From positions 1-15,276 of the forward strand of contig CANJQG010000044.1 in assembly GCA_947476405.1 (NCBI GenBank): DNA of 15,276 nucleotides, read 5' to 3'. The translations under genes were made by a program, and so were the position numbers. The notes beneath the pieces are model-generated. The model was not told the origin of the DNA. It saw nothing but the letters and a program-made list of their open reading frames with translations, and ran no database searches. The stretch is from Thiotrichales bacterium. Its GTDB lineage: Bacteria > Pseudomonadota > Gammaproteobacteria > Francisellales > CACEW01. Below are positions 1-7,460 of the stretch, in pieces (positions within the stretch are counted from its first letter, which is position 1; each line of letters starts with the position of its first letter).

Positions 1-1
1 C

Positions 2-130
2 GGCGCTTTAATCTTTTGTCGGATCAGAGGCTATCTCTCCTCCTGTCGCAAACATGGCGTTAATATGACCGAGGCGCTAACCCTCTTGTTTCAAGGAAAG
101 ATGCCTGACTTTGTTTATGACTCAATCTAA
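2..130 (+). CDS. Transposase C-terminal end (IS66-like), partial at window edge
   Basis: An open frame runs in from the left edge and stops at TAA 128-130, giving 42 residues. It contains IRGYLSSCRKHGVNMTEAL, which resembles the C-terminal tail of IS66-family DDE transposases, where an 'IRSY-ST-RK-G-N---AL' block followed by a short 'G-P' tail is common. Only the tail is visible: no catalytic Asp/Glu residue falls inside the window, so it cannot be told whether the full gene is intact. The last 14 bases overlap the start of the next small ORF at 117. The family call rests on resemblance from memory and is moderate; 'transposase' is more secure than 'IS66'. Confidence 0.5.
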   Translation, partial: GALIFCRIRGYLSSCRKHGVNMTEALTLLFQGKMPDFVYDSI

Positions 131-368
131 TTTGGTGAATCGTTACAAAGAACCTTCCAATCAAGATTGTATCGCGCCACTTCTCGGTTTCGCTTTTGTT
201 GTGATAGGCGTTGCCGTATTAAATAGCTACAATGAATCCACTCCAAAAATCATAGGGGGATTATTGACTGGATTAGGCGCTCTGACTATACTCTTCTTTT
301 CCGCTAAAAAATGTGGATGTTTCAAGAAGATCACAGATCAGACAGAAGCCGCCCACTTAAACCCTTAA
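117..368 (+). CDS. Small two-helix membrane protein, unknown function
   Basis: This is an 83-residue protein starting at ATG 117 (an in-frame TTG at 111 is the alternative). It has a polar N-terminus of about 18 residues, two hydrophobic stretches at about residues 20-36 and 46-62 joined by a short polar turn (NSYNESTPK), and a basic, Cys-containing tail (KKCGCFKK). This predicts a helical hairpin in the inner membrane with both ends on the same side, probably the cytoplasm. I do not recognise the family. The ribosome-binding site is poor: AAGGAAAG at 93-100 is too far from the ATG. The start also lies inside the end of the transposase frame, so the original 5' end may have been lost to an insertion. 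Its 3' end overlaps the convergent ORF at 357-674 by 12 bases. Confidence 0.5.
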   Translation: MTQSNLVNRYKEPSNQDCIAPLLGFAFVVIGVAVLNSYNESTPKIIGGLLTGLGALTILFFSAKKCGCFKKITDQTEAAHLNP

Positions 369-674
369 AACAGGCTGAGATAAACTTTCTACTGCACTCA
401 TCGATCGGAAAGTCGTGGCAGAAGAAGCCTGAAGCTCCAAAACAGCCTGAGCAAAGTGCATCAACGGATAAGCCGCGGCGACCTGGACATCTGGGTCGCT
501 AGAACTTTGATTTAAGTGGAGTAATTTCTCTATCGCGCCTGATTGTTTTACAGCTTCAGACTCCCCCTCATGAGCAAGGCGCCCTAGACCCAAAGCCCCT
601 ATTTTTTGAAGCAGTGTATCCGAGCTATTAAGCGCCTCGATCATTGAGTTCAAAAATTCCTGCTTTGCTGACAT
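357..674 (-). CDS. Armadillo/HEAT-like repeat protein, 105 aa
   Basis: The start at 674 is supported by AAGGA five bases upstream and by a strong promoter (710-737). The protein carries an armadillo-type signature. Residues 18-35 (SSDTLLQKIGALGLGRLA) match the end of one repeat. Residues 45-78 (SGAIEKLLHLNQSSSDPDVQVAAAYPLMHFAQAV) match a nearly whole repeat of the 'GAI--LL-LL-S-DP-VQ-AAA--L--LA' type. The last 20 or so residues are Ser-rich and do not follow the repeat. With about one and a half repeats it is far shorter than a normal superhelical ARM protein, so it may be a small adaptor or the remnant of a longer gene. ARM repeats are protein-binding scaffolds, typical of eukaryotes but also found in bacteria. 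It lies on the same strand as the T6SS operon, about 106 bases behind tssG, which makes an accessory or effector role conceivable but unproven. Confidence 0.6.
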   Translation of the reverse strand: MSAKQEFLNSMIEALNSSDTLLQKIGALGLGRLAHEGESEAVKQSGAIEKLLHLNQSSSDPDVQVAAAYPLMHFAQAVLELQASSATTFRSMSAVESLSQPVLRV

Positions 675-709
675 ATCTATCCTTAAGAATTAAATATTCT
701 GATTCTTTG

Positions 710-737
710 ATTATAATGAGATTCAGGGCCAAGTCAA
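710..737 (-). promoter_or_regulatory. Sigma70-type promoter for the armadillo-like gene
   Basis: Read on the minus strand, TTGACT (732-737) and a perfect TATAAT (710-715) are separated by 16 bases. Transcription would start near 703, about 30 bases before the ATG at 674. This is the best promoter match I saw in the window. It implies the gene is read independently of the T6SS operon upstream. Confidence 0.7.
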
Positions 738-780
738 TTCAACCACACTAAAAAAACGCTTATAATATAAAAAATATTAC

Positions 781-1707
781 TTAAGATAAAAAAATAAGCA
801 TTTCAGGATTTTTATTCTTAGTTAAAAGACTATTCCACCCCAAATAAAGCCCTAATTTTTTATCAAAATTCAGGGGGTTTCCTTGATGAATATGCAGCAC
901 AATTCGAAATTGAGTGGGCGTTGGTGTAATCCAGCCCAATAACCTTTTTAAAGCCTGATAGCATGGTTGATCAGGCAAAAACCCCTCTAATTTTGGAATT
1001 AAAAGATGAATCTCAGCATGATTTTTAGCTTGTTTAACGTACTCCCCCAGACTCCCCTGTTCGCCAAGACTGACATTCACGCCCAGGCGATTTTGTGCAC
1101 CCTCTGGAATTTTTATTTTGATCGGAACCCACTGCTTCAGCCAAACCTTTTCACAGCAAAAATACTGCTGAATCAAGTGACACCAAGCCGATTGACTGAG
1201 CTGCTTCCCCAATAATAAAGGCGCAAAAGGTAAAAGCCGAAGATAATCTTCTTGATGCGCAAAAAGCATGGGATGAATTCCCGAAAAACTCAATAACTTC
1301 AAAGTCAATTCATCTTCATGATGCACTTGTAGCTGAGGCAAATAAGCATATTTTTGCTGGATGGCCAAAAGCTGACCAAAAAATTGTTGATTAAAAAAAT
1401 TATAAAGCGTATTGAGATTAGATTCATCGGGATCATCTTGAATAATCAATTCAGAATAATGGATGGGAAGTGGCGTGCTGGCGCCCTGAAGACCCATAAA
1501 ATTCAAGCTAAGATGAATCTGTTTTTTTTGAAAGATCAGGCTTTGTATTTCCCGCGTTGGAAAAGCGAGCTGGGGGTCAATACGATAAGAAAATCGCAAG
1601 CCTGCTTGTTCGAGCTGCGGAATCATGCGAGCGAACGCCTGCCAAGAAAATCGAAGTAATGACTTAGATTTATCCCGAAATCGCTGAATTAAAAGAGCGT
1701 TGGCCAT
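781..1707 (-). CDS. tssG: Type VI secretion baseplate protein TssG (ImpH/VasB)
   Basis: TssG is a T6SS baseplate wedge subunit that forms a complex with TssE, TssF and TssK and recruits the sheath to the trans-envelope complex. The 308-residue product shows the family's N-terminal layout: a helical start, 'FSYRIDPQLAFPTREI' near residues 38-53 (family pattern 'R-R---SL-FP--EI'), then 'LNFMGLQGASTPLPIHY' near residues 68-84, the hallmark 'F-GL-G--GPLP--Y' motif. It is slightly short for the family (usually about 310-360), with no sign of truncation in the C-terminal half. Its ATG at 1707 lies inside tssF (19-base overlap), so the two are translationally coupled. It is the last T6SS gene of the operon here. 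Only a weak AT-rich dyad and a T-run follow before the armadillo-like gene's promoter. Confidence 0.93.
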   Translation of the reverse strand: MANALLIQRFRDKSKSLLRFSWQAFARMIPQLEQAGLRFSYRIDPQLAFPTREIQSLIFQKKQIHLSLNFMGLQGASTPLPIHYSELIIQDDPDESNLNTLYNFFNQQFFGQLLAIQQKYAYLPQLQVHHEDELTLKLLSFSGIHPMLFAHQEDYLRLLPFAPLLLGKQLSQSAWCHLIQQYFCCEKVWLKQWVPIKIKIPEGAQNRLGVNVSLGEQGSLGEYVKQAKNHAEIHLLIPKLEGFLPDQPCYQALKRLLGWITPTPTQFRIVLHIHQGNPLNFDKKLGLYLGWNSLLTKNKNPEMLIFLS

Positions 1708-3356
1708 GAAAAATGGACTCCCGTCAAAACGCCCTCTAATGCTAATTCATGAAAACTATTAAACGATGCATGCTCAGCTAGAATTCTCGCCAAAATACTA
1801 CCGAATAAAAAGACTTCACCGCGATTCAAAAAAATATCTTCTTTCAACTTAATCACAGAAAGAAACCCATGAATGATCTCCCCTCGATGAAAATGCTGAT
1901 GGGATCGCGTCGCGACTTCCAATAATGCATCCGCAATTCTACGCCCCAAAGAAGCTGAGCGCCCAGGTTGAAAATCTGAAAAATCATAACTGACAATTAA
2001 TTGCTTCAGACTTCCAATATCTTGTATATTTTTGAATCTAAGCGCGAGATGCGTGATCAACTTCCAACTGACTTGCTCCTGAAGGGGAGGATAAACAGGA
2101 GAACTGAATGGCAAAATATGAATGAAGTCCAACCCCTCCACTGCCTGAACAGATTTCAAAATCTTGCGACCATTTACTTCTAAAAAAGCCAAAGGCTGAT
2201 AGGCCAAAATTTCTGTTGAAATAACCTCATCTGCAAGCAAAGAGTCTGGATTCCACAACTCCAGATAGACCTCAGGATGATCTTCAATACTCGATTCTTT
2301 AAGCTTGGTTTGATAACGACGAAATTCCGCTTGCTGAACAGGAAAAGCTGAAGCAGGCAAATACTCAAAATTCGCTTTTTTAGTTTCAGACCAACCCTGA
2401 ACGCGAAGAATACTATGCACTGCTGCCCCAGGAAGTAATGTCTGAGCCTTTAAAATATAATCAATTTTTTCAGATTGATGTGATAAAGGCTCCGCATTCG
2501 TTGTCCAGAGATTCACTGCTGGCGTGGCGTGCAGCACAAACGTTTCCTCTGAAATTTTTAAATGCTCACGATCATCAAAGTTGAGATGTAATTTTAAACT
2601 AAATGCTTTGACTTTGGGTAAGCTTTCAAAATCAATCCCCTCCAACTCTAAAAACAAAAACTGTTCCGGGAATACAAAATAATGACAAAGGGTCTCGAAA
2701 CAATGCTGAGAATCTGCTTTCAAACCGAGGCGTTGAAACCGGACCTTTGGCAAATCAAACTCCTGCCCCTCGACACAGAAACGAATTTGATTTAAATGCT
2801 CCAGCAATAAATAAGAAATCAGATAGCTATGACGTAAATCGCCTTGAATAAAAAACTGCATGCCCTTTAGATTATGCGTATCTGCACCATACAGGGTGCA
2901 AAAATTTAAAGTCAGAACAATCTCATTTTGATGTGTTTTTTTATCCAAATGCGTTAATTCTAAAGGCTGTACTTTTAAGTCATATAAAGTGCTCATCCCA
3001 TATTGATCCGCTCCTTTTGCCATCATCACTTCAACCCCTTTCGGAATGATTTTTATTTCAGCAGACATACTTGGATTCGGATGAAATTGCAAAATCGTAT
3101 GCGATGGCTGAGCCCGAAAATATAAAGGGGCAATCAACTCTAAAAATTGTTGACTTAATTCGGGATATGCATCGTCAATTTTACATTTCAGCTTTGCACT
3201 GATAAAGGCAAAGCCTTCTAATAGACGCTCAATATCTGGATCTTGACTGGTTTCCGCCAGAAAAGGAGCCAGCTTAGGATAGCGTTCTGAAAAAAGCCTA
3301 CCCTGCTCTCGAAGATGCGAAAGCTCGTCTTCATAATATTGTCGCAAATGACTCAT
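1689..3356 (-). CDS. tssF: Type VI secretion baseplate protein TssF (ImpG/VasA)
   Basis: TssF is the major T6SS baseplate wedge protein, working as a TssF2-TssG unit around the VgrG hub. The 555-residue product begins MSHLRQYYEDELSHLREQG and continues with 'FSERYPKLAPFLAE', the classic TssF opening ('YY--EL--LR--G--FA---PKLA--L'). 'DPDIERLLEGFAFISAKL' follows at about residues 38-55. Further family features are 'LIAPLYFRAQPSHTILQF' around residues 74-91 and a C-terminal block with 'RGEIIHGFLSVIKLKED'. It is somewhat shorter than the usual 580-630 residues. The ATG at 3356 overlaps the tssE stop by four bases (ATGA), and its end overlaps tssG, so the baseplate genes are made as a coupled set. 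Confidence 0.96.
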   Translation of the reverse strand: MSHLRQYYEDELSHLREQGRLFSERYPKLAPFLAETSQDPDIERLLEGFAFISAKLKCKIDDAYPELSQQFLELIAPLYFRAQPSHTILQFHPNPSMSAEIKIIPKGVEVMMAKGADQYGMSTLYDLKVQPLELTHLDKKTHQNEIVLTLNFCTLYGADTHNLKGMQFFIQGDLRHSYLISYLLLEHLNQIRFCVEGQEFDLPKVRFQRLGLKADSQHCFETLCHYFVFPEQFLFLELEGIDFESLPKVKAFSLKLHLNFDDREHLKISEETFVLHATPAVNLWTTNAEPLSHQSEKIDYILKAQTLLPGAAVHSILRVQGWSETKKANFEYLPASAFPVQQAEFRRYQTKLKESSIEDHPEVYLELWNPDSLLADEVISTEILAYQPLAFLEVNGRKILKSVQAVEGLDFIHILPFSSPVYPPLQEQVSWKLITHLALRFKNIQDIGSLKQLIVSYDFSDFQPGRSASLGRRIADALLEVATRSHQHFHRGEIIHGFLSVIKLKEDIFLNRGEVFLFGSILARILAEHASFNSFHELALEGVLTGVHFSWPTLF

Positions 3357-3784
3357 GCTGCGCCTCTCATCATGACACGTCCGTGATCCGTCATCACACT
3401 ATAATAATTGACTTTATCAAGCGCAGAACCATTCTCAACAAAACCACGAAAATGAAAAATAAGCCGATTTTTATATTCACTATCAAAGCCCCCTACGACC
3501 TCAACCTCTTTAAAGCGCGGCTCATATTTACGGATCAGTATTTTCAGATTCTGCTCGTAATGACGCAGACTCTGAACGCTCACTGATTCAGGATTAAAAT
3601 CAGGCAAGCCAAAATCGGCCGCACCCATTGCAGAACCTTGATGGGCATTTAAAACATACATCAAGGATTCTGCAATTTCGAGATGCCAATCTACTTTCAG
3701 CTGCATACTCGCATCAGCAGCAAGTAATCGCCTCATAAATGGAATGGGGCGAATGACCTTTTTAAGCCCTTTATTTGTTACCAC
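3353..3784 (-). CDS. tssE: Type VI secretion baseplate protein TssE (gp25-like)
   Basis: TssE is homologous to phage T4 gp25 and nucleates sheath polymerisation on the baseplate. The product has about 143 residues. The gp25/TssE core is visible: a polar N-terminus with RRLLA, then 'SLMYVLNAHQGSAMGAADFGLPDF', matching 'I---L-TR-G---L---YGLPD'. 'YEPRFKEVEV' corresponds to the conserved 'EPRL--V-V' strand before the final beta strands. No ATG is available at the 5' end. GTG at 3784 sits about nine bases after GGGGA and is my preferred start; the TTG at 3790 is closer to that site than usual. The gene overlaps tssC by 14 bases and tssF by four, indicating translational coupling. An hcp gene, which often sits between tssC and tssE, is missing. 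Confidence 0.93.
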   Translation of the reverse strand: MVTNKGLKKVIRPIPFMRRLLAADASMQLKVDWHLEIAESLMYVLNAHQGSAMGAADFGLPDFNPESVSVQSLRHYEQNLKILIRKYEPRFKEVEVVGGFDSEYKNRLIFHFRGFVENGSALDKVNYYSVMTDHGRVMMRGAA

Positions 3785-5249
3785 TTTCAAGCTTCCCCAC
3801 CAAAGACAAGGTAATATCAGAGCCCATATATTTAAAATGAGGCCGAACCAAAATATTCACTTTGTACCAACCTGGCTGCCCTTCAATATCGGTTACTTCA
3901 ATTTCAGCCATACGTAAAGGCTTACGACTGCGAATTTCAGCAGGTGCATTTTCCTGATTGGCAACATATTGACTGATCCATTTATTCAGTTCTTTTTGCA
4001 AATCAGAGGCTTCTTTCCAAGAGCCTAATTGTTCCCGCTGCAACACTTTTAAATAATGTGCAATTCGACAAATAATAAACATATACGGCAATTGCGTGCC
4101 TAAACGGTAATTCAGCTCTGCCTGACGCCCTTCTTCGCTGGTGCCAAAATATTTGGGCATCTGCGTTGAATTAGCAGAGAAAAATGAGGCATTGTCACTG
4201 CCTTTCCTAAAAGCCAATGGAATAAACCCTTCTTCTGAAAGTTCATACTCACGACGATCTGACACTAAAACTTCCGTTGGAATTTTGGTTTCAATCTCCC
4301 CCATCGACTCAAAATGATGCAAAGGCAAATCCTCGACAGCGCCTCCACTATTAGGCCCAATAATATTGGGCGACCAACGATATTTTGCAAAACTATCCGC
4401 AATCCTTGTTGCCATCGCAAACGCACTATTTCCCCAGGTATAATCGCCGTGATCTTGAAGGATTTCGTTATATTGGAAGCTTTTGCAAGGATTATCCTCA
4501 ATGTGATAGGGCTGACGCAGCAAAAAGCGAGGCAATGTCAGGCCTACATAACGCGCATCTTCAGACTGCCTGAACGAGCGCCACTTTGCATGTAGGGGCC
4601 CTTCAAAAATAGCCTTAATATCTTTTAAATTAGGCAAAGATTCCATATTTTCCACACCGAAAAATTTAGGACTCGCTGCGGCAATAAAAGGCGCATGAGC
4701 CATGGCTGAGACCGCTGCGACATTTTGAAGCAATTTTAAATCAGGCGCAGTGCAATCAAAATCATAATTCGCAATCATCGCTCCATACGGCTCCCCCCCA
4801 AACTGACCATACTCACTCGTATAAACAAGTTTATACAATCCAGACTTAGGAATCTCTGGAGAATCGACAAAATCTTCCAGCAAATCATTTTTTGAAACAT
4901 TGAGCAAATTCACCTTTATATTTTCTCGAAAATTAGTCCGATCAATCACAAATTTAAGTGAACGCCAGGCGGACTCTAATTTTGAAAACTGCTCATGGTG
5001 CAAGACTTCATCCACTTGAATGCTCATCGCACGATCAATTTTTGCAATCAAGCGATCGATTAAAATTTTATCAATACGTTCAGCAGCCTCACTTTGCTCC
5101 GCCATTTGCTGCAAGAGTGCACCCAGCCCATTTTTGGTAATTTGATAGGCTTCATCTCCTTGATGTACATGTGTTTCCGCTAAAAGTGAATCCAATAAGC
5201 TTGTTGACTTTAATTCAAGATGCGGTACATTATTTTCATTCACTTGCAT
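3771..5249 (-). CDS. tssC: Type VI secretion sheath large subunit TssC (VipB)
   Basis: TssC pairs with TssB to form the contractile sheath that drives the Hcp tube. The 492-residue product carries many family blocks: 'YGQFGGEPYGAMIANYDF', 'FIAAASPKFFG', 'WRSFRQSEDARYVGLTLPR', 'NSAFAMATRIADSFAKYRW', 'LPYMFIICRIAHYLKVLQRE', and the C-terminal 'GQPGWYKVNILVRPHFKYMG'. Length matches the usual 490-500. The ATG at 5249 was chosen over an upstream in-frame codon at 5291. It follows a very strong purine-rich ribosome site (GGGGAGGGGG, four bases upstream), and the protein then starts where homologues do. Its ATG shares a base with the tssB stop (TAATG), which would help keep the two sheath subunits in balanced supply. 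Confidence 0.97.
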   Translation of the reverse strand: MQVNENNVPHLELKSTSLLDSLLAETHVHQGDEAYQITKNGLGALLQQMAEQSEAAERIDKILIDRLIAKIDRAMSIQVDEVLHHEQFSKLESAWRSLKFVIDRTNFRENIKVNLLNVSKNDLLEDFVDSPEIPKSGLYKLVYTSEYGQFGGEPYGAMIANYDFDCTAPDLKLLQNVAAVSAMAHAPFIAAASPKFFGVENMESLPNLKDIKAIFEGPLHAKWRSFRQSEDARYVGLTLPRFLLRQPYHIEDNPCKSFQYNEILQDHGDYTWGNSAFAMATRIADSFAKYRWSPNIIGPNSGGAVEDLPLHHFESMGEIETKIPTEVLVSDRREYELSEEGFIPLAFRKGSDNASFFSANSTQMPKYFGTSEEGRQAELNYRLGTQLPYMFIICRIAHYLKVLQREQLGSWKEASDLQKELNKWISQYVANQENAPAEIRSRKPLRMAEIEVTDIEGQPGWYKVNILVRPHFKYMGSDITLSLVGKLESGNK

Positions 5250-5749
5250 TATACCCCCTCCCCTTTCGCATTCATTCCTAATTCCTGACAAAGTTGCGTC
5301 AGTGTTTCTTGATTTTGAACTAAGCTTTGTAATTTTTTTCGAAATGAAGGAACATTCCCTAACGGTCCTTTTAGTGCAACAAGAGCCTGACGGATTTCCA
5401 ATAATTTCTTAAGCTCGGGAATCTGCTCAATTACCTGATCTGGCTCAAAATCACGAATGTTTTTAATCTCCAGCTTTACATTTAAATCGCCCGCTTGATC
5501 GCCCTCCTGTAAACGATTTGGAACCTGAATATTCAAGTTAATATTATGTGCCGCCAAAACCTCATTGAAGTTTTCTTTGTCGATGCTAACCGGCTTTCGA
5601 TCTTCAAGCGCACGCGAATCCTGCTGTAATGTATAATCTCCCATCATCAACATTTTAAGCGGCAACTCCACATCTTCTGCCGCATTGGTTGCTGATTTAT
5701 AAACAATATTTACACGCTCTTTTGGTGCGATAGATTGTTCTTTTGCCAC
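5249..5749 (-). CDS. tssB: Type VI secretion sheath small subunit TssB (VipA)
   Basis: TssB is the small T6SS sheath subunit that interleaves with TssC. The 166-residue product starts VAKEQSIAPKERVNIVYKS, the standard TssB opening, then 'ELPLKMLMMGDYT', 'RKPVSIDKENFNEVLAAHN' and the signature region 'FEPDQVIEQIPELKKLLEIR' with 'LKGPLGNVPSFRKKL'. The start is GTG 5749, with GGAGAG about six bases upstream. A longer in-frame reading from 5812 would add 21 residues absent from the family and would begin inside the predicted promoter. It is the first gene of the operon, behind the promoter at 5784-5812, and its stop overlaps the tssC start. Confidence 0.95.
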   Translation of the reverse strand: MAKEQSIAPKERVNIVYKSATNAAEDVELPLKMLMMGDYTLQQDSRALEDRKPVSIDKENFNEVLAAHNINLNIQVPNRLQEGDQAGDLNVKLEIKNIRDFEPDQVIEQIPELKKLLEIRQALVALKGPLGNVPSFRKKLQSLVQNQETLTQLCQELGMNAKGEGV

Positions 5750-5783
5750 CCTGACTCTCCTATAGTTTATTTGTACAGTCCAA

Positions 5784-5812
5784 AATATATCACGTTTAAA
5801 ATTCAAAATCAA
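5784..5812 (-). promoter_or_regulatory. Sigma70-type promoter for the T6SS operon
   Basis: On the minus strand, TTGATT (5807-5812) and TATATT (5784-5789) are 17 bases apart. The predicted transcript would begin near 5777 and leave a leader of about 28 bases before the tssB GTG. No other comparable promoter is seen between the genes from tssB to tssG, in keeping with one five-gene transcript. A near-duplicate ACAGTTTTT (5813-5821 and 5824-5832) lies just upstream of the -35 and could be a regulator site, but this is speculative. Confidence 0.6.
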
Positions 5813-5917
5813 CAGTTTTTAAACAGTTTTTTATTAAATCAAATAAGGCTGTGATTTTTATTGCATTTCAGAGGTGATTCAGGCACCATATTAAAAAGCC
5901 AACAGAGAAGACCCTTG

Positions 5918-6853
5918 ATGACGCAACCCGCTCTTTCCATTGTTGTCCCCATGATGAATGAAGAGGATTCACTGGATTCTTTTTTTGCTCGAATCTTGCC
6001 CGTTTTAGATCAATTAACCCTGACGCATGAACTCATCATCGTTAATGATGGCAGCCGCGATGCGACCCTGGAAAAACTCACCGCCTATCAAAAAAAATAT
6101 AAAAATTTAATTATAGTCGATCTTTCTCGGAATTTTGGCAAAGAAGCCGCCCTCACGGCTGGATTTTCAGAAGCCCGCGGAGAGGCCGTCATTGTACTCG
6201 ATGCCGACCTTCAAGACCCACCCGAATTGATTTTACAAATGGTCGTCAAATGGCAGGAGGGCTATGAAGTCGTAGCTGTTGTTCGCAAGGACCGATCTGG
6301 AGATCATTTTTTACATCGCTCCAATGTTAGATTTTTCTACAAATTTATCAACATGATGAGCGACACTCAAATCAAACCCAATGTCCGTGATTACCGACTC
6401 ATGTGTCGTTCAGCAGTGAATGCTTTTTTATCTTTAAAGGAGCGCACACGTTTTAATAAAGGACTTTTTGCCTGGCTGGGTTTTCGTGAATATTATATTT
6501 ACCAGGAGTTACATGATCGTGTCGCCGGCTCTACAAAATGGGACTTTAAAAAACTCCTTAGCTTTGCAATTGATGGTATTACGTCTTTCAGCACGACCCC
6601 TTTGCGCATATGGACTTATATTGGGTTTTCGACTGCTTTTTTAGCCTTTTTATTAGGCCTCTTTATGATCATCAAAACACTCTTATTTGGTGTCATCACA
6701 CCCGGCTGGACCTCCACTATTGTTGTGATCTTATTTTTCAGTGGGCTCAACATGCTGAGTGTCGGAATTTTAGGCGAGTACGTCGGACGTGTTTTTATCG
6801 AAACCAAACAGCGCCCTATCTTCATTATCCGCAAAGTCTATGGGCGAAATTAA
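5918..6853 (+). CDS. GtrB/ArnC-like family 2 glycosyltransferase, membrane-anchored
   Basis: This 311-residue protein belongs to the GT2 polyprenyl-phosphate glycosyltransferases (GtrB, ArnC, DPM1-like), which move a sugar from a nucleotide donor to undecaprenyl phosphate at the inner face of the inner membrane. Visible features are the opening 'LSIVVPMMNEED', 'ELIIVNDGSRDATLE', 'VDLSRNFGKEAALTAGF', and the metal-binding DAD at residues 95-97 in 'VLDADLQDPPE'. Two C-terminal membrane helices lie at about residues 231-256 and 266-288, followed by 'GEYVGRVFIETKQRP', typical of GtrB/YkcC. I chose ATG 5918 because the upstream TTG (5861) adds a tail not seen in the family. The sugar is unknown. 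It is transcribed divergently from tssB with its own upstream region, and may modify lipid A, O-antigen or another envelope glycan. Confidence 0.9.
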   Translation: MTQPALSIVVPMMNEEDSLDSFFARILPVLDQLTLTHELIIVNDGSRDATLEKLTAYQKKYKNLIIVDLSRNFGKEAALTAGFSEARGEAVIVLDADLQDPPELILQMVVKWQEGYEVVAVVRKDRSGDHFLHRSNVRFFYKFINMMSDTQIKPNVRDYRLMCRSAVNAFLSLKERTRFNKGLFAWLGFREYYIYQELHDRVAGSTKWDFKKLLSFAIDGITSFSTTPLRIWTYIGFSTAFLAFLLGLFMIIKTLLFGVITPGWTSTIVVILFFSGLNMLSVGILGEYVGRVFIETKQRPIFIIRKVYGRN

Positions 6854-6938
6854 TGCATCCTTCCCCCCTATATTTTCATTTATACTTATGTTTTAATAAG
6901 GCAGTTCATCTATCATTTAATAAAAGGAGAATCTCTCA

Positions 6939-7460
6939 ATGAAAATCAAAACAACCGTCCTCAGCTTAAGCGCAGGCTTATTTTTAACAGCCAACCTTAT
7001 GGCGGCCACCACAGTTGGAATTGTCAACCTCACAACTGTTTTCCAAAATGTCCCACAAGGCTCTGCTGCTTTGGCCAGCTTAAAAGAAGAACTTTCTCCT
7101 CAAGTGCAAGCCCTACAAACCAAACAACAATCCTTGCAACAGCAAATTAGCGCCTTTAATGGCAATACCAAGCTCAGCAAAAAAGAAGCAGCCACACAAA
7201 AAGCGGCACTTTTACAACAGCAAACCGCTTTGCAAAAAACCGTTCAAACTTTCCAGCAAACTGCGACCGCACAGGAACAAACCTTACTTGCTACATTTAA
7301 TACAAATTTGAAAGCAGCATCTACTTCTGTTGCAAAAGCAGATCATGTAGACCTCGTCTTAAGCAACCAAACGACCCTTTATAGTGCCGACAGTGTTGAT
7401 TTGACTAAACAAGTGGTTGCGGCAATGCAACAAAGTGCTGCGACACAATCGGGCTCCTAA
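6939..7460 (+). CDS. Skp/OmpH-like periplasmic chaperone
   Basis: The 173-residue product has a clear Sec signal peptide (MKIKTTVLSLSAGLFLTANLMAA, likely cut near residue 23), then 'TVGIVNLTTVFQNVPQGSAA', the OmpH/Skp opening ('I--VD---VF---P---A'). A long Gln/Lys/Ala-rich coiled coil runs over about residues 45-120, and a small C-terminal beta region contains 'ADHVDLVLSNQTTLYS', as in Skp ('--Y-LVL----V-Y'). Skp carries unfolded outer-membrane proteins across the periplasm as a tentacled trimer. Length fits the family (about 160-175). An excellent ribosome site (AAAAGGAG, about eight bases before the ATG) is present. It is not next to bamA or lpxD, its usual partners, so it may be a paralogue. 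Its TAA overlaps the fadE ATG by one base (TAATG). Confidence 0.85.
   Translation: MKIKTTVLSLSAGLFLTANLMAATTVGIVNLTTVFQNVPQGSAALASLKEELSPQVQALQTKQQSLQQQISAFNGNTKLSKKEAATQKAALLQQQTALQKTVQTFQQTATAQEQTLLATFNTNLKAASTSVAKADHVDLVLSNQTTLYSADSVDLTKQVVAAMQQSAATQSGS

Noticed and set aside
311..502. Plus-strand 63-codon frame between the first two small genes
   Set aside because: It overlaps both the two-helix protein and the armadillo-like gene, and is Lys/Pro/Gln-rich without any motif. It is best explained as antisense shadow.
740..780. Terminator after tssG
   Set aside because: There is an AT-only dyad (TAATAT/ATATTA) and a T-run nearby, but the stem is too weak to call a terminator with confidence.
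1354..1659. Plus-strand open frame of about 100 codons
   Set aside because: It lies wholly inside tssG on the opposite strand, has no recognisable protein features and no ribosome site of note.
4314..4595. Plus-strand open frame of 93 codons opposite tssC
   Set aside because: It is a shadow of the strongly conserved TssC coding frame, and its translation is not protein-like.
5750..5812. Longer tssB start adding 21 residues
   Set aside because: The extra residues are not TssB-like, the upstream codon overlaps the promoter -35, and the GTG at 5749 has a good ribosome site.
6610..6942. Plus-strand frame overlapping the end of the glycosyltransferase gene
   Set aside because: It is a frame-shifted shadow of the membrane-helix region (rich in Cys, His, Trp and Tyr) and runs into the next gene's start.
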